The notes beneath the pieces are model-generated. The model was given only the letters and a program-made list of their open reading frames with translations. It ran no database searches and was not told the DNA's origin. Shown one piece after another: positions 41,261-49,837 of a DNA stretch of 64,000 nt. The stretch spans positions 18,405-82,404 of the forward strand of contig DATHKR010000326.1 of NCBI GenBank assembly GCA_035489015.1, written 5' to 3'. This DNA is from DATFRY01 sp035489015 (GTDB lineage Bacteria > Myxococcota_A > Polyangia > Haliangiales > Haliangiaceae). Position 1 is the first letter of the stretch; each line of letters opens with the position of its first letter. A program made the position numbers and the translations under genes.

Positions 41261-41365
41261 CACAGAGGAAGGACCGGAGCCGGGCGGATCTGTCGCACGA
41301 CTTCGCGGCCGGCGGGAAGTCGACCGCGCAACCGAGCGGAATCACCCGGGCGGCGATCCATCGAG

Positions 41366-41371
41366 TAGAGT
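41366..41371 (+). promoter_or_regulatory. Putative -10 box (TAGAGT) of a leaderless transcript
   Basis: TAGAGT ends 7 bases before the ATG at 41379, with no Shine-Dalgarno in the gap. Confidence 0.4.
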
Positions 41372-41378
41372 GCCGGCG

Positions 41379-41993
41379 ATGGCGGCCACCTCGCTCACGT
41401 CCCTCCTCGCCGATCCCGGCGCCGACATCGGCGCGATCGGCCGTCACCTCGACCAGCAGGGCGGCGAGGGCAGGCGAGCCCTGCTGCGCGGCCTCGGCCG
41501 CGACACCCAGCGAGCCCTGTACGAGAAGGCCGCGGCGGCCGATCCGCTCGACCTCGACTACTTCGTGGGCGCCGCCGCGGAGCGCGTCGAGGTCATCCAC
41601 GACGGCCTCAACACGCTGCCCCTGCCATCTCCCCTGCGCCGGTTCCAGAAGCGCTTCTGCCGGCCGGTCGGCGGCGGTCCCCGCCTGTTCGGCTACAACG
41701 AGGGCCCGACCCGGCCCGTCGTCGGCCCGGGCTTCTTCGTCGCCATCCCGACCGCCGGCAACCCGACCTGGGAGCCGCGCGGCGCCGTCGTCGTCGACTA
41801 CTTCCAGATCCCCGACGGCCCGGTGCCCGACGGCTGGCCCGCCGTGGTCCCCAACGACTGGCGCCTCCAGCGCTTCGTCTACCACCAGACCCGCGACTTC
41901 ATGCGCCGCGTCTCCGCCCACGTCTCGATCGGCGCCGCCTACAAGCAGGAGCGGTCCCTCGACCACTACTTCGTGCTGTGCCGGCGCGAGTAG
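41379..41993 (+). CDS. Hypothetical protein
   Basis: A 204-residue protein without signal peptide or membrane helix; family not recognised. The N-terminal half is helical (GRHLDQQGGEGRRALLRGLG). The C-terminal half is beta-rich with aromatic and Gly residues (RLFGYNEGPTRPVVGPGFF, GAVVVDYFQIPDG, HVSIGAAYKQERSLDHYF), suggesting a compact enzyme-like or lipid-binding fold. The ATG at 41379 is preferred over GTG at 41370 because TAGAGT is positioned as a -10 box before it. It converges with the desaturase gene, the stops abutting. Function unknown. Confidence 0.72.
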   Translation: MAATSLTSLLADPGADIGAIGRHLDQQGGEGRRALLRGLGRDTQRALYEKAAAADPLDLDYFVGAAAERVEVIHDGLNTLPLPSPLRRFQKRFCRPVGGGPRLFGYNEGPTRPVVGPGFFVAIPTAGNPTWEPRGAVVVDYFQIPDGPVPDGWPAVVPNDWRLQRFVYHQTRDFMRRVSAHVSIGAAYKQERSLDHYFVLCRRE

Positions 41994-42833
41994 CTACTCG
42001 GGGCGGACGCGGGACAGCTGGAGCTCGCGGCGGTCGATCCCGATCTTCTTGAGCGACGGCAGGAGAACGCGGGTGACGAACTGTCGGCCGCCGTAGATGC
42101 GGTGGCGCTCGATGAGCTCGCCCTTGCGCTTCCAGTCGGGGATGAGGTCGTGGGCGGGCATCTCGAAGTGCTGGAGCACGAAGGCGAGGTCGTCGACGGT
42201 GCCGGTTCGATCGAGGTCGAGGTACTCGCGGACGCAGTCGACGAACATGCGGTGATGGCTGCCCTCGTCGCTGGCGATGAGCAGGATGAGCCGCTGGAGC
42301 GCCTGGTCGCCGGCCGGCGCGGTGAGCTTGGACAGGTTGACGTAGTTGAGCTGGGTGGCCAGCTCCTGGAGCATCGAGTAGATGACCATCCGGCGGCCGG
42401 TGTCGAACGGGAGCGCCCACTCGACCGCGAGGAGCCGCTGGTTGAGGAGCTCCATCTGGGCCTGCGTGCGCCGCCCGGACCGGATCAGCCACTCCTCGAT
42501 GGCCATCGAGTGCTTGGACTCCTCGTAGCACCAGTTGGTGAGGAACCAGGCCATGCCGTGGTTCTGCCGGTTGAGCGCGATGAGCTTGGAGCTGTAGTCC
42601 GGCAGGTACATCTCGACCGAGTAGAACGCCTCGAGGATCTCCACCAGATCTTCGTCCACCGCGCGGATCTTGATCTGGTCCCAGGGGATCCCGTCGACCA
42701 CGCTCCAGCGCCGCTTGACCTCGGCGTGGTCGAAGAAGTCGCGGTACAGGCCGCGAAAGCCGGTCCGGTCGGCGCCGACCGGCGCCTGCGCGACCTCCGG
42801 GGAAGACAGCGTCTCGGCAGCCAGATTGGACAT
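41994..42833 (-). CDS. Acyl-ACP desaturase-like di-iron protein
   Basis: A 279-residue helical protein of the ferritin-like di-iron class. Ligand motifs are CYEESKHSMAIEEW (ExxH) and SDEGSHHRMF (DExxH), with an earlier Glu in FYSVEMYLPDY. This pattern matches plant and bacterial stearoyl-ACP desaturases, which insert a double bond into acyl-ACP using O2 and reduced ferredoxin; related N-oxygenases share the motifs. The start at 42833 (MSNLAAETL) is a judgement: the frame continues to an ATG at 42884, and neither has a good Shine-Dalgarno. It is divergent from an MFS transporter gene. Confidence 0.85.
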   Translation of the reverse strand: MSNLAAETLSSPEVAQAPVGADRTGFRGLYRDFFDHAEVKRRWSVVDGIPWDQIKIRAVDEDLVEILEAFYSVEMYLPDYSSKLIALNRQNHGMAWFLTNWCYEESKHSMAIEEWLIRSGRRTQAQMELLNQRLLAVEWALPFDTGRRMVIYSMLQELATQLNYVNLSKLTAPAGDQALQRLILLIASDEGSHHRMFVDCVREYLDLDRTGTVDDLAFVLQHFEMPAHDLIPDWKRKGELIERHRIYGGRQFVTRVLLPSLKKIGIDRRELQLSRVRPE

Positions 42834-42989
42834 GCGGAAGACGTACCAGAGGTACGGCGTCAGGGTCCGACACGGCTCGGTCATATCCCGGTCACGACCG
42901 GGCCCCCTCGGGGTGAACCGGGCACGCCGTGCCGGTCATGACGCGGCCGAAAAAGCGAGTAGAGTTCTTGCCGCTCCTGGTAGCACACC

Positions 42990-44252
42990 ATGACCGATCT
43001 CGCCGCCCCTCCCGCCGCGCGCCGTGCCGCGCTGGTCTTCATCTTCGTCACGGTGCTGATCGACGTGCTGGCGTTCGGCCTGATCATCCCGGCCCTCCCG
43101 CACCTGGTCGAGCAGCTGTCCGGCGGCACCACGTCGACCGCCGCCTACTGGATCGGGGCGTTCGGCACGGTATTCGCGCTCATCCAGTTCGTCACCTCGC
43201 CGGTTCAGGGCGCCCTGTCCGACCGGTTCGGGCGCCGCCCGGTGATCCTGCTCTCGTGCCTGGGGCTGGGTCTCGACTTCATGTTCATGGCGGTCGCCCC
43301 GTCGCTGGGCTGGCTGTTCGTGGGGCGCGTCATCTCGGCGATCACCGCGGCCAGCTTCACCACCGCCAACGCGTACGTCGCCGATGTCACCGAGCCGTCG
43401 CAGCGGGCCAGGAGCTACGGGATGCTCGGCGCCGCGTTCGGGCTCGGCTTCATCATCGGCCCGCTGCTCGGCGGGATCCTCGGCGACATCGACCTGCGGC
43501 TGCCGTTCTGGTTCGCCGCCGGCCTGGCGCTCCTCAACTTCAGCTACGGCCTGTTCGTCTTGCCGGAGTCGCTGACCGCGGAGCGGCGCAGCGTGCGCTT
43601 CGACTGGTCCCACGCCAATCCGCTCGGCTCGATGAAGCTCCTGCAGAGCTACCCGCAGGTGCTCGGGCTGGCGGCGGTGGTGTTCCTGGCCAACCTGGCC
43701 CACTACGTCTATCCCAGCGTGTTCGTCCTGTTCGCCGACTATCGCTACGGCTGGGGCCAGAAGGAGGTCGGCTACGTGCTCGCCGCGGTCGGCGTGCTCA
43801 GCGTCGTGGTCAACGTCGGGCTGGTCGGCCGCGCGGTGAAGCGGTTCGGCGAGCGCCGCGCGCTCTTGCTCGGCCTCACCGGCGGCGTCTTCGGCTTCGC
43901 GATCTACGGGCTGGCCGGCCAGGGCTGGATGTTCCTCATCGGCCTGCCGATCAGCGCGCTGTGGGCGATGGCGGCGCCGGCGTCGCAGGCGCTCATCACC
44001 CGCCAGGTCGGCGCCGACGTGCAGGGCCGCATCCAGGGCGCGCTCATGAGCCTGGTGTCGATGGCGGGGATCATCGGTCCGACCATCTTCGCGGGCTCGT
44101 TCGGCTACTTCGTCGACGAGGACAGCCCGGTCCACCTGCCCGGGGTTCCGTTCCTCATCGCGGCGCTGCTGCTCGGCGTGGCGCTCGCGGTGGCGCGGCG
44201 CGCCGCGCGGGCCCCTGCCGACGCTCCCCTGGTCGAGCCGGGAGCTGCCTGA
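42990..44252 (+). CDS. MFS transporter (TetA-like drug:H+ antiporter family)
   Basis: A 420-residue twelve-helix major facilitator protein. The loop 2-3 signature GALSDRFGRRPVILLSC and motif C-like GAAFGLGFIIGPLLGGILG identify the DHA1 antiporter group that includes TetA. The N-terminus (ALVFIFVTVLIDVLAFGLII) fits TetA-type first helices, with Asp in helix 1. It probably exports a drug or metabolite using the proton gradient; the substrate is unknown. TAGAGT lies 27 bases upstream of the ATG as a possible -10 box. It is divergent from the desaturase gene and converges on a secreted protein gene. Confidence 0.92.
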   Translation: MTDLAAPPAARRAALVFIFVTVLIDVLAFGLIIPALPHLVEQLSGGTTSTAAYWIGAFGTVFALIQFVTSPVQGALSDRFGRRPVILLSCLGLGLDFMFMAVAPSLGWLFVGRVISAITAASFTTANAYVADVTEPSQRARSYGMLGAAFGLGFIIGPLLGGILGDIDLRLPFWFAAGLALLNFSYGLFVLPESLTAERRSVRFDWSHANPLGSMKLLQSYPQVLGLAAVVFLANLAHYVYPSVFVLFADYRYGWGQKEVGYVLAAVGVLSVVVNVGLVGRAVKRFGERRALLLGLTGGVFGFAIYGLAGQGWMFLIGLPISALWAMAAPASQALITRQVGADVQGRIQGALMSLVSMAGIIGPTIFAGSFGYFVDEDSPVHLPGVPFLIAALLLGVALAVARRAARAPADAPLVEPGAA

Positions 44253-44276
44253 TCGGCAGGAGCGTGGCGGCCGCGG

Positions 44277-44753
44277 TCAGCTGTCCAGGGCGACCACGCC
44301 GCGGAGGGTGCCGAGGCCGCTGGGCGGCAGCGTGCACACCAGCGAGACGTAGTCGTAGTAGCCGATCGTCGGCAGGGTCGCGTAGTGATCGTAGTTCGCG
44401 ATGGACTCGCTGAAGCTGACCGAGCTCTGGTAGACCCCGCTGTAGTTGTACGAGGTGAGCGTGCAGACGGTCGCCTGGCCCGCCGAGTTGGTGCCGTCGA
44501 CGTAGAACGCCTGCGTCGCCCCGGTCACCGGGTGGCGCTCGACGGAGCAGATCACCGGGCGCGAGCCGGTGCTGACGTTCCTGACTCCGTAGCTGAGGTA
44601 GTCGATGTCGAGCGCCTGCGCGGCGTTGTAGTTCTTGCAGGTGGCGCCGTGGGTGTTGATGTTCTGCGAGGCGGCGGCGCCGGCGTCGACGGCCGCGCTG
44701 CCCAGGATGGCCGCGACGATGAGCAGACCGGCAAGGAGTGCGATGGATTTCAC
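44277..44753 (-). CDS. Secreted hypothetical protein
   Basis: A 158-residue exported protein with a cleavable signal peptide (SIALLAGLLIVAAILGSAAV, cleavage near AGAAAS). The mature part is beta-rich, with four cysteines (ATCKNY, VICSVE, VCTLTS, LVCTLP) that could form two disulfides, and many Tyr/Ser residues (TSYNYSGVYQSSVSFSES). No family recognised. The GTG at 44753 is chosen because GAGGTGA sits just before it and it begins exactly at the signal peptide. Smaller and richer in Asn, Ser and Tyr than its neighbours. It lies downstream of the 44835 gene on the same strand, 81 bases apart. Confidence 0.8.
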   Translation of the reverse strand: MKSIALLAGLLIVAAILGSAAVDAGAAASQNINTHGATCKNYNAAQALDIDYLSYGVRNVSTGSRPVICSVERHPVTGATQAFYVDGTNSAGQATVCTLTSYNYSGVYQSSVSFSESIANYDHYATLPTIGYYDYVSLVCTLPPSGLGTLRGVVALDS

Positions 44754-44834
44754 GTGTTCACCTCTGTCGTTGGGTAGATCGATCCCCTTTGCCCGGGATT
44801 GGGCATCGGGGCAGGTCGGCAATGGAGGCACCGC

Positions 44835-45503
44835 TCAGTTCTTCGAAGCCGTCTGGGTCGGGCCCGGCGCCTGGTCCGGGCCCATCAGGTAGAGGACCAT
44901 GCCGGTCGGGCCGCTCTCGTCGCGGACGACCTGGCCGGCCATGCGCGGCAGCGCGTCGGCGAACTGCTGGGCGAAGAGAGGCAGGCCCTTGCTGAGGGCG
45001 CCGGAGCCGTCGTCCTGGACCTCGACGCGGCAGCTGGTCGCCCGGCACTCGACGCCGCGGGTGGCGCCGCGCATCACGTCGATCCCGTCGATCGCGGCCC
45101 ACACGCGCTTGCTGATGGCCGGCGACCAGCCCGGGTCGACCACCTCGCGCGCAAAGGCGGCCTCGATCCCGGCGATGTAGGCGGCCTGGCGCCGATCGCC
45201 CTCGGCGCGCCGGTCCGCGTCGGACACCACGACCTCCGCGGCGGCCTGGTCCGCGGTCGGCGCCGGCCCGGCCGCCACCTGGTCGCGGAGGCCGGCGACC
45301 TGGGCCTGGAGCACGGCGACCTGGGTCCTCATGCGAGTCATGTCGGTGGAGGCGGCGGCCGGCGTCCCGGCGCGATCGACGGAGACGCCGGTGGTCGATG
45401 GCCGACTGGAGTCCTGATTTCTGGACCCGAGAACGAGCGCGCAGACCAGGACCAGGCTGCCGGCGGCGAGGGCGCTGCACAGGAGGAGTCGCGAGTTCTT
45501 CAT
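44835..45503 (-). CDS. Membrane-anchored hypothetical protein with coiled coil
   Basis: A 222-residue protein with an N-terminal signal-anchor helix (LLLCSALAAGSLVLVCALVL), a Ser/Thr-rich linker, a short coiled coil (MRTQVAVLQAQVAGLRDQV) and a C-terminal domain of ~110 residues containing RGVECRATSCRVEVQ, a pair of cysteines likely to be disulfide-bonded. The CRxxxCxVE pattern recurs in many myxobacterial periplasmic proteins of unknown role; that comparison is from memory. Start at 45503 follows a weak TAGG. It lies 41 bases after a small LuxR-type regulator on the same strand and may be in its operon. Confidence 0.72.
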   Translation of the reverse strand: MKNSRLLLCSALAAGSLVLVCALVLGSRNQDSSRPSTTGVSVDRAGTPAAASTDMTRMRTQVAVLQAQVAGLRDQVAAGPAPTADQAAAEVVVSDADRRAEGDRRQAAYIAGIEAAFAREVVDPGWSPAISKRVWAAIDGIDVMRGATRGVECRATSCRVEVQDDGSGALSKGLPLFAQQFADALPRMAGQVVRDESGPTGMVLYLMGPDQAPGPTQTASKN

Positions 45504-45544
45504 GGACCTACGATTGCCACGCTCGCGCGCGAAAGGCATGTCGT

Positions 45545-45796
45545 TCAAAAAACGACGTGGAGGCTGCGCACCGCCTCCTCCCAGATGTTCGCGATCAGCT
45601 TGCGGCGCGAGACCAGCCCGGTCTTCTGGTAGACGCGCTGCCACATGGTCCGCACCGTCGACAGAGAGCAGCCGAGCGAGTCGGCGATCTCCTTGTCGTC
45701 GGACCCGCGCACCGCCGCCAGGAGAACCGACTGTTCTCTCGGGCTGAGTCGCGCGTACTTGTTCCTTGCAGCCCTGAAGAGGAGTTCGCTGGTCAT
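45545..45796 (-). CDS. Stand-alone LuxR-type (GerE) HTH protein
   Basis: An 83-residue protein that is essentially a single GerE-type helix-turn-helix. LSPREQSVLLAAVRGSDDKE is the conserved start, and the recognition helix is LGCSLSTVRTMWQRVYQKTG. There is no receiver, PAS or autoinducer domain, so activity is probably set by its amount or by a partner. ATG at 45796 is chosen over a TTG at 45826. It sits upstream of two membrane/secreted hypothetical genes on the same strand (45503 and 44753), which may be targets. Confidence 0.82.
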   Translation of the reverse strand: MTSELLFRAARNKYARLSPREQSVLLAAVRGSDDKEIADSLGCSLSTVRTMWQRVYQKTGLVSRRKLIANIWEEAVRSLHVVF

Positions 45797-45941
45797 CGCG
45801 GCATGGCTCGGCCGCGACTGCTGCAAGCGCGTGGCCGCGCGCGGGGCCGCGCAACTCCGTCAGTATCGGGCGACGGATCGATCTCGTGTAGCGCGCCGGT
45901 CCACGTTCACCGGCTCGATCGAGTGGTTTGCCGGTCCACAG

Positions 45942-46451
45942 CTACCGGGTGGACGGCTCGGGCGGCGGGATCACGGTGTTCTGGTCGTAGACCAGGCGCC
46001 AGGCGCCCGCCTCGCGGGCGAACACCAGGCTGAGCAGCGCCTCGCGCTGGGTCTGATAGCTGCTGTCGGCCTGCTTGGCCTGGGACTGGTACTTGACCAG
46101 GGCGATGCCGGTGTCGCCGAGCTCGCGCACCTGTTTCACCTCGAACACCATCCGCCAGTCGGTCTCGGCGAACCAGTCGACGTGGAGCTGCCGGTACTGC
46201 TCGCGCGTGGTCAGCACGTTTCCGCTGGGCAGGATCAGCGTGAGTGACTCGCCGGAGGTCACGGTGGCGAGGAGGGCGTCGAGGTCGCGCGCGTTGACCG
46301 CGGCGAGGTGGGCGTCCAGCGTGGCCCTGAGCGGCGGCCCCGCCGGCGCGGTGGTCGATGGACCGGCCGCCTGGCCGGTCGCGCAGGCGGAGCCGATCGA
46401 CAGCGCGGCGACCAGCGCGGCGGAGGAGAGGACGACGGTGCGGAGAGACAT
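45942..46451 (-). CDS. SnoaL/DUF4440-like putative lipoprotein
   Basis: A 169-residue protein with a signal peptide ending IGSACATG, a plausible lipobox with Cys23. A short linker leads into an NTF2-like alpha+beta cone domain, seen in LDAHLAAVNARDLDALLATV and ending EAGAWRLVYDQNTVI, typical of SnoaL/DUF4440 proteins. In this superfamily the pocket may be enzymatic or only ligand-binding. Function unknown. It is divergent from the dehydrogenase gene at 46562. Confidence 0.8.
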   Translation of the reverse strand: MSLRTVVLSSAALVAALSIGSACATGQAAGPSTTAPAGPPLRATLDAHLAAVNARDLDALLATVTSGESLTLILPSGNVLTTREQYRQLHVDWFAETDWRMVFEVKQVRELGDTGIALVKYQSQAKQADSSYQTQREALLSLVFAREAGAWRLVYDQNTVIPPPEPSTR

Positions 46452-46549
46452 CGCCCGAGCATGAGGGCCCGCTCATGAACAGTCGATCGTTCTCGCGGCC
46501 GATCCGCGCCGCTGCACCGGCGGCGATTTGCCGCGGTCCGGCTTTGCGT

Positions 46550-46555
46550 TACGGT
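46550..46555 (+). promoter_or_regulatory. Putative -10 box (TACGGT), leaderless, with TTGCCG -35
   Basis: TACGGT ends 6 bases before the ATG at 46562. TTGCCG (46528-46533) lies 16 bases upstream of it, a usable -35 box. No Shine-Dalgarno is present. Confidence 0.5.
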
Positions 46556-46561
46556 CCCGCC

Positions 46562-47431
46562 ATGGGCATCGCCTTTCTCGGCACCGGGCTGCTCGGCTCG
46601 GGCTTCGTGCAGCACCTCCTGGCCACTCACGAGTCGGTGGCGGTCTGGAACCGCACCGCGGCGCGGGCCGAGCCGTTCGCCGCCGCCGGCGCGCGGATCG
46701 CGTCGTCGCCGGCCGACGCCGTCGCCGGCGCGGATCGCGTCCACCTCTGCCTCAAGGACGACGCCGCGGTCGATCAGGTGCTGGCGGCGGCGCTGCCGGC
46801 CGCGCCGGCCGGCGCGGTCATCGTCGACCACACCACCACCTCGGCCGGCGGCGCGGCGGCGCGCGGGGCGGCCCTGGCCGGGGCGGGGCGCGCGTTCCTG
46901 CACGCGCCGGTGTTCATGTCGCCGGCGGCCGCGCGCGACGCCAAGGGCATGATGATGGTCGCCGGGCCCGAGGCGGACTTCCGCCGGGTGGAGCCGGCCC
47001 TGGCGTCGATGACCGGCGACCTCTGGTACGTCGGGGCCGATCTGCACCGCGCCGCCGCGTTCAAGCTGCTCGGCAACTCGATGCTGATCGCGCTGGCCGG
47101 GGCGCTGGCCGATACGTTCGCGCTGGGCCGCGCGCTCGGGGTGCCGGCGGAGGAGACCCACGGCCTGATCTCGCGGCTGAAGCCGGGCGGCGCGATCGAC
47201 ATCCGCGGCAAGCGGATGGCCGACGGCGACTTCGCCGCCACCTTCGAGCTGGCCATGGCGCGCAAGGACCTCGGCATCATGCTGGACGCGCTGGGGGACG
47301 CGCCGCTGTCGGCGCTGCGCGGCATCGCGGCGCGCGCCGACCAGCTCATCGCGCGCGGCCACGGGGCCGACGATCTGGGCGTGCTCGCGGTCGACGCGGT
47401 CGGGCCGGTCAACCCCGCAGCGCCGCGCTGA
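46562..47431 (+). CDS. NAD(P)-dependent beta-hydroxyacid dehydrogenase family protein
   Basis: A 289-residue protein of the 3-hydroxyisobutyrate/6-phosphogluconate dehydrogenase-like family. The Rossmann motif is MGIAFLGTGLLGSGF at the N-terminus. VDHTTTSAGGAAARGAAL holds the usual substrate loop, and FKLLGNSMLIALAGALADTF carries the conserved Lys and Asn of the active site, followed by the helical C-terminal domain. The substrate could be 3-hydroxyisobutyrate, tartronate semialdehyde or a succinic-semialdehyde-like acid. Its 3' end overlaps the convergent DUF2785 gene by 23 bases. Confidence 0.9.
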   Translation: MGIAFLGTGLLGSGFVQHLLATHESVAVWNRTAARAEPFAAAGARIASSPADAVAGADRVHLCLKDDAAVDQVLAAALPAAPAGAVIVDHTTTSAGGAAARGAALAGAGRAFLHAPVFMSPAAARDAKGMMMVAGPEADFRRVEPALASMTGDLWYVGADLHRAAAFKLLGNSMLIALAGALADTFALGRALGVPAEETHGLISRLKPGGAIDIRGKRMADGDFAATFELAMARKDLGIMLDALGDAPLSALRGIAARADQLIARGHGADDLGVLAVDAVGPVNPAAPR

Positions 47432-48428
47432 GCGCGGCCAGCGCGTCGGTGATGGCGCGGGTCGGCTTCGGCTCGAGCGAGAGCTGCACGAACAGGGTGA
47501 AGGCCAGGTTGCGCGCGTTGCGCTGGGCGGCGTAGAGCCCGAGGTCGAACTCGCGCCCGAACGGGATGCGCAGCGGCGCGATGAGCTTGTCGACCCAGGC
47601 CGCGAACGCCGCGGTGTCGATGTGGCGCCGGCGGAGGAGGTCGAGCACCGGCTGGGCCAGCCGGCCGTCCTCGCCGTCGAACAGCACGAAGCCGTGCCGG
47701 CGGATGGTGAGATCGAGGATCGCGTCGAGCACGAGCTGGCCGCGCCGGCGGCCGAGGCGTGGGTTGCGCGATAGCGCCCGCAGCCAGTCGGCGGTGTGGG
47801 CGGCCGCGTGAGCCCATCCGCGCCCCTCGACCCGGCCGCGCAGGTCGGTCTCGGCCGCGGCGTAGGCGCGGGCGGCGGCGACCATCGCGGTCAGCTCCTC
47901 CTCCGACATGGTCGGCTTCTCGATGTCGCGCGCGGCGATCTCGGCCAGCACCAGCGCGGCGAACGAGCGGCCGAACACGGTGTCGTCGCCGACCGCGGCC
48001 GGGCGCTCGCGCAGGCGGGCCAGCAGGATGCTGGTCATCTCGCGCGCGGTCGCCGGTGGGAGCAGGCCGGGCCGGCCGATCCACGCGGCCAGCACCTCGT
48101 AGGCCAGGCGGTCGCGCACGTCCGGATCCGGCGAGCGCAGGTAGCCGAGCAGCTCGATGGTCAGCGCCGCCACGTCGGCGCCGGCCGGCGGGGCGTCGCC
48201 GCGGGCGTGCACGTCCTTCCAGAAGGCGAGCCGCTCGGCGGTCGGGCTGTTCGCGGCCGGCGTCGCCGCCGCCGGCGAGGTCGCCGTGGCGGTCGCGGTC
48301 GCGGTCGCCGGCGAGGTCGACGGGGCCGGCGCGGCCGAGCTCGCCGGCGCGGGGCCCGACGGCCTGCCACCGGCGCACGAGAGCACCACCGCCGCGATCA
48401 AGGCCGAGCCCACCCGCCGGATCTCCAT
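47409..48428 (-). CDS. DUF2785-like lipoprotein
   Basis: A 339-residue protein. A signal peptide ends VVLSCAGG (lipobox, Cys18). A low-complexity Ala/Pro/Thr linker follows to about residue 62. The rest is helical and contains LAYEVLAAWI, FGRSFAALVLAEIAARD and LRGRVEGRGWAHAAAHTADW, which I recognise as DUF2785 motifs. DUF2785 proteins are uncharacterised and usually cytosolic, so the lipoprotein form is notable. TATCCT ends 6 bases before the ATG, so the transcript is probably leaderless. It is divergent from the PD40 gene. Confidence 0.8.
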   Translation of the reverse strand: MEIRRVGSALIAAVVLSCAGGRPSGPAPASSAAPAPSTSPATATATATATSPAAATPAANSPTAERLAFWKDVHARGDAPPAGADVAALTIELLGYLRSPDPDVRDRLAYEVLAAWIGRPGLLPPATAREMTSILLARLRERPAAVGDDTVFGRSFAALVLAEIAARDIEKPTMSEEELTAMVAAARAYAAAETDLRGRVEGRGWAHAAAHTADWLRALSRNPRLGRRRGQLVLDAILDLTIRRHGFVLFDGEDGRLAQPVLDLLRRRHIDTAAFAAWVDKLIAPLRIPFGREFDLGLYAAQRNARNLAFTLFVQLSLEPKPTRAITDALAALSAALRG

Positions 48429-48434
48429 CGCTCG

Positions 48435-48440
48435 AGGATA
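48435..48440 (-). promoter_or_regulatory. Putative -10 box (TATCCT) of a leaderless transcript
   Basis: On the minus strand TATCCT ends 6 bases before the ATG at 48428, with no Shine-Dalgarno. Confidence 0.45.
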
Positions 48441-48538
48441 CGCGCGGGTGACCGCGCGGCCGGATCGCCACCGTCCGTCCTCCTAACAGCTCATGCCGCG
48501 GGCGATGCCGGCGGGCCGTCGCGTGGTAAAGCAGGGCC

Positions 48539-49345
48539 ATGTCGCTCCCCGCGCTGGTGCTCGCCGCGAAGCTCGTCGTGCTCTCGGATCCGGAAGCGGT
48601 GCTCGCCACCGACCTGTCCGAGGTGAAGGTGACCTTCAGCCCCGACGGCAAGCGGATGCTGTGGGGGAGCATCAACCGCACCGGCGGGGCCGGGAAGTGG
48701 GACATCTGGGAGGCGACCTCCACCGGCAAGGGGTGGAGCGCGCCGCGGGCGGTCTCCTTCAACTCGCCGGCCAACGACTTCGATCCGTCGTTCGCCCCGG
48801 ACGGGTCGGGCATCTACTTCTTCTCCAGCCGGCCGGGCGGTCTCGGCGGCGACGACATCTACTTCGTCCCGGCGGCGAAGGGCGGCTACGGGACTCCGCG
48901 CAACCTCGGCCCCCAGGTGAACTCGAAGGGGGACGAGTGGGGACCGACGGTGTCGAGCGACGGCAAGCGCCTCCTGTTCGCGAGCGACGGCCGGGGCGGC
49001 TCCGGCAAGCACGACCTCTTCATCGCGGCGCGGGACGGGGCCGGCTGGGGAAAGGCGGCGAACGTCGGGCCGGTGGTCGGGTCGGCGGTCGACGACTTCG
49101 ACGCGGCGTTCCTCGACGACGGCCGCTCGATCGCGTTCGCCTCGGAGCGTCGCGGCGCCGACACCGCCAACCTCTACGTCTCGGTGTGGAAGGGGGGCGC
49201 GTACCAGGCGCCGGTCTGGCTGGGCGCGAAGGTGAACCGGGCCGGCGCGTGGAACTTCGGCGCCGCGGTGCGGACCGGCGAGCGCGGCGTGCTCTACTTC
49301 AACATCAGCGGCGACGTCTATCGCATCCGCTATCGACTCGACTGA
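48539..49345 (+). CDS. PD40 beta-propeller protein
   Basis: A 268-residue protein built from repeated PD40 (WD40-like, TolB-like) blades: VTFSPDGKRMLWGS, PSFAPDGSGIYFFSSRPGG, PTVSSDGKRLLFASDGRGG and AFLDDGRSIAFASERRG. There is a weak hydrophobic N-terminus (LPALVLAAKLVVL) that may be a signal peptide. Such propellers act as protein-interaction or peptidoglycan-associated platforms. No enzymatic motif. It is followed by the SUI1 gene 28 bases downstream. Confidence 0.85.
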   Translation: MSLPALVLAAKLVVLSDPEAVLATDLSEVKVTFSPDGKRMLWGSINRTGGAGKWDIWEATSTGKGWSAPRAVSFNSPANDFDPSFAPDGSGIYFFSSRPGGLGGDDIYFVPAAKGGYGTPRNLGPQVNSKGDEWGPTVSSDGKRLLFASDGRGGSGKHDLFIAARDGAGWGKAANVGPVVGSAVDDFDAAFLDDGRSIAFASERRGADTANLYVSVWKGGAYQAPVWLGAKVNRAGAWNFGAAVRTGERGVLYFNISGDVYRIRYRLD

Positions 49346-49373
49346 TCGCGAACCCGAGGAGCGAAGGCGCTCG

Positions 49374-49772
49374 ATGAGCAAGAAGCCCAGCCGCCCGGCG
49401 GCCGCCCCGGCCCCGTCGTCGAGCCCGTTCGCGTCGCTGGCGGAGCTGCGCGACCGGCTGCCGCCCGGCAGTGCGCCGGCCTCCGACGCGTCGGCGTCGA
49501 AGCCGACCGCCAGCCAGCCACCGGCGCCGCGCGGGCCGGCTCGCGCCGTGGTCCGCTACGAGCGCAAGGGGCGCGGCGGCAAGGAGGCGACCGTGATCGA
49601 GCAGCTCGGCCTCGCGCCGACCGCGCTCGACACCTGGTGCCGCGAGCTCAAGCGCGCGCTCGGCTGCGGCGGCTCGGTCGAGGGCACCTCGATCGCGCTG
49701 GCCGGCGATCAGCGCGGGCGCGTGCCGGCGCTGCTCGAGGCGCGCGGTGTTCGCCGCGTCACGGTCAGCTGA
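49374..49772 (+). CDS. SUI1/eIF1-like translation factor (YciH family)
   Basis: A 132-residue protein. The first ~60 residues are Pro/Ala/Ser-rich and probably disordered. The C-terminal SUI1 domain reads VRYERKGRGGKEATVIEQLG, LKRALGCGGSVEGTSIALAG and ALLEARGVRRVTVS, the standard YciH pattern. Bacterial YciH resembles eIF1 and affects initiation fidelity, but its role is not settled. It follows the PD40 gene closely (RBS GAGGAG) and may share its transcript. Confidence 0.93.
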   Translation: MSKKPSRPAAAPAPSSSPFASLAELRDRLPPGSAPASDASASKPTASQPPAPRGPARAVVRYERKGRGGKEATVIEQLGLAPTALDTWCRELKRALGCGGSVEGTSIALAGDQRGRVPALLEARGVRRVTVS

Positions 49773-49823
49773 GCCGCGCCGCGTCATTCACCGCGGCCGC
49801 CGGCGCCCCGGCGGGACCGGCGC

Positions 49824-49829
49824 TACACT
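49824..49829 (+). promoter_or_regulatory. Putative -10 box (TACACT) of a leaderless or short-leader transcript
   Basis: TACACT ends 8 bases before the ATG at 49838; no Shine-Dalgarno is seen between them. Confidence 0.4.
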
Positions 49830-49837
49830 GGCTGGCC

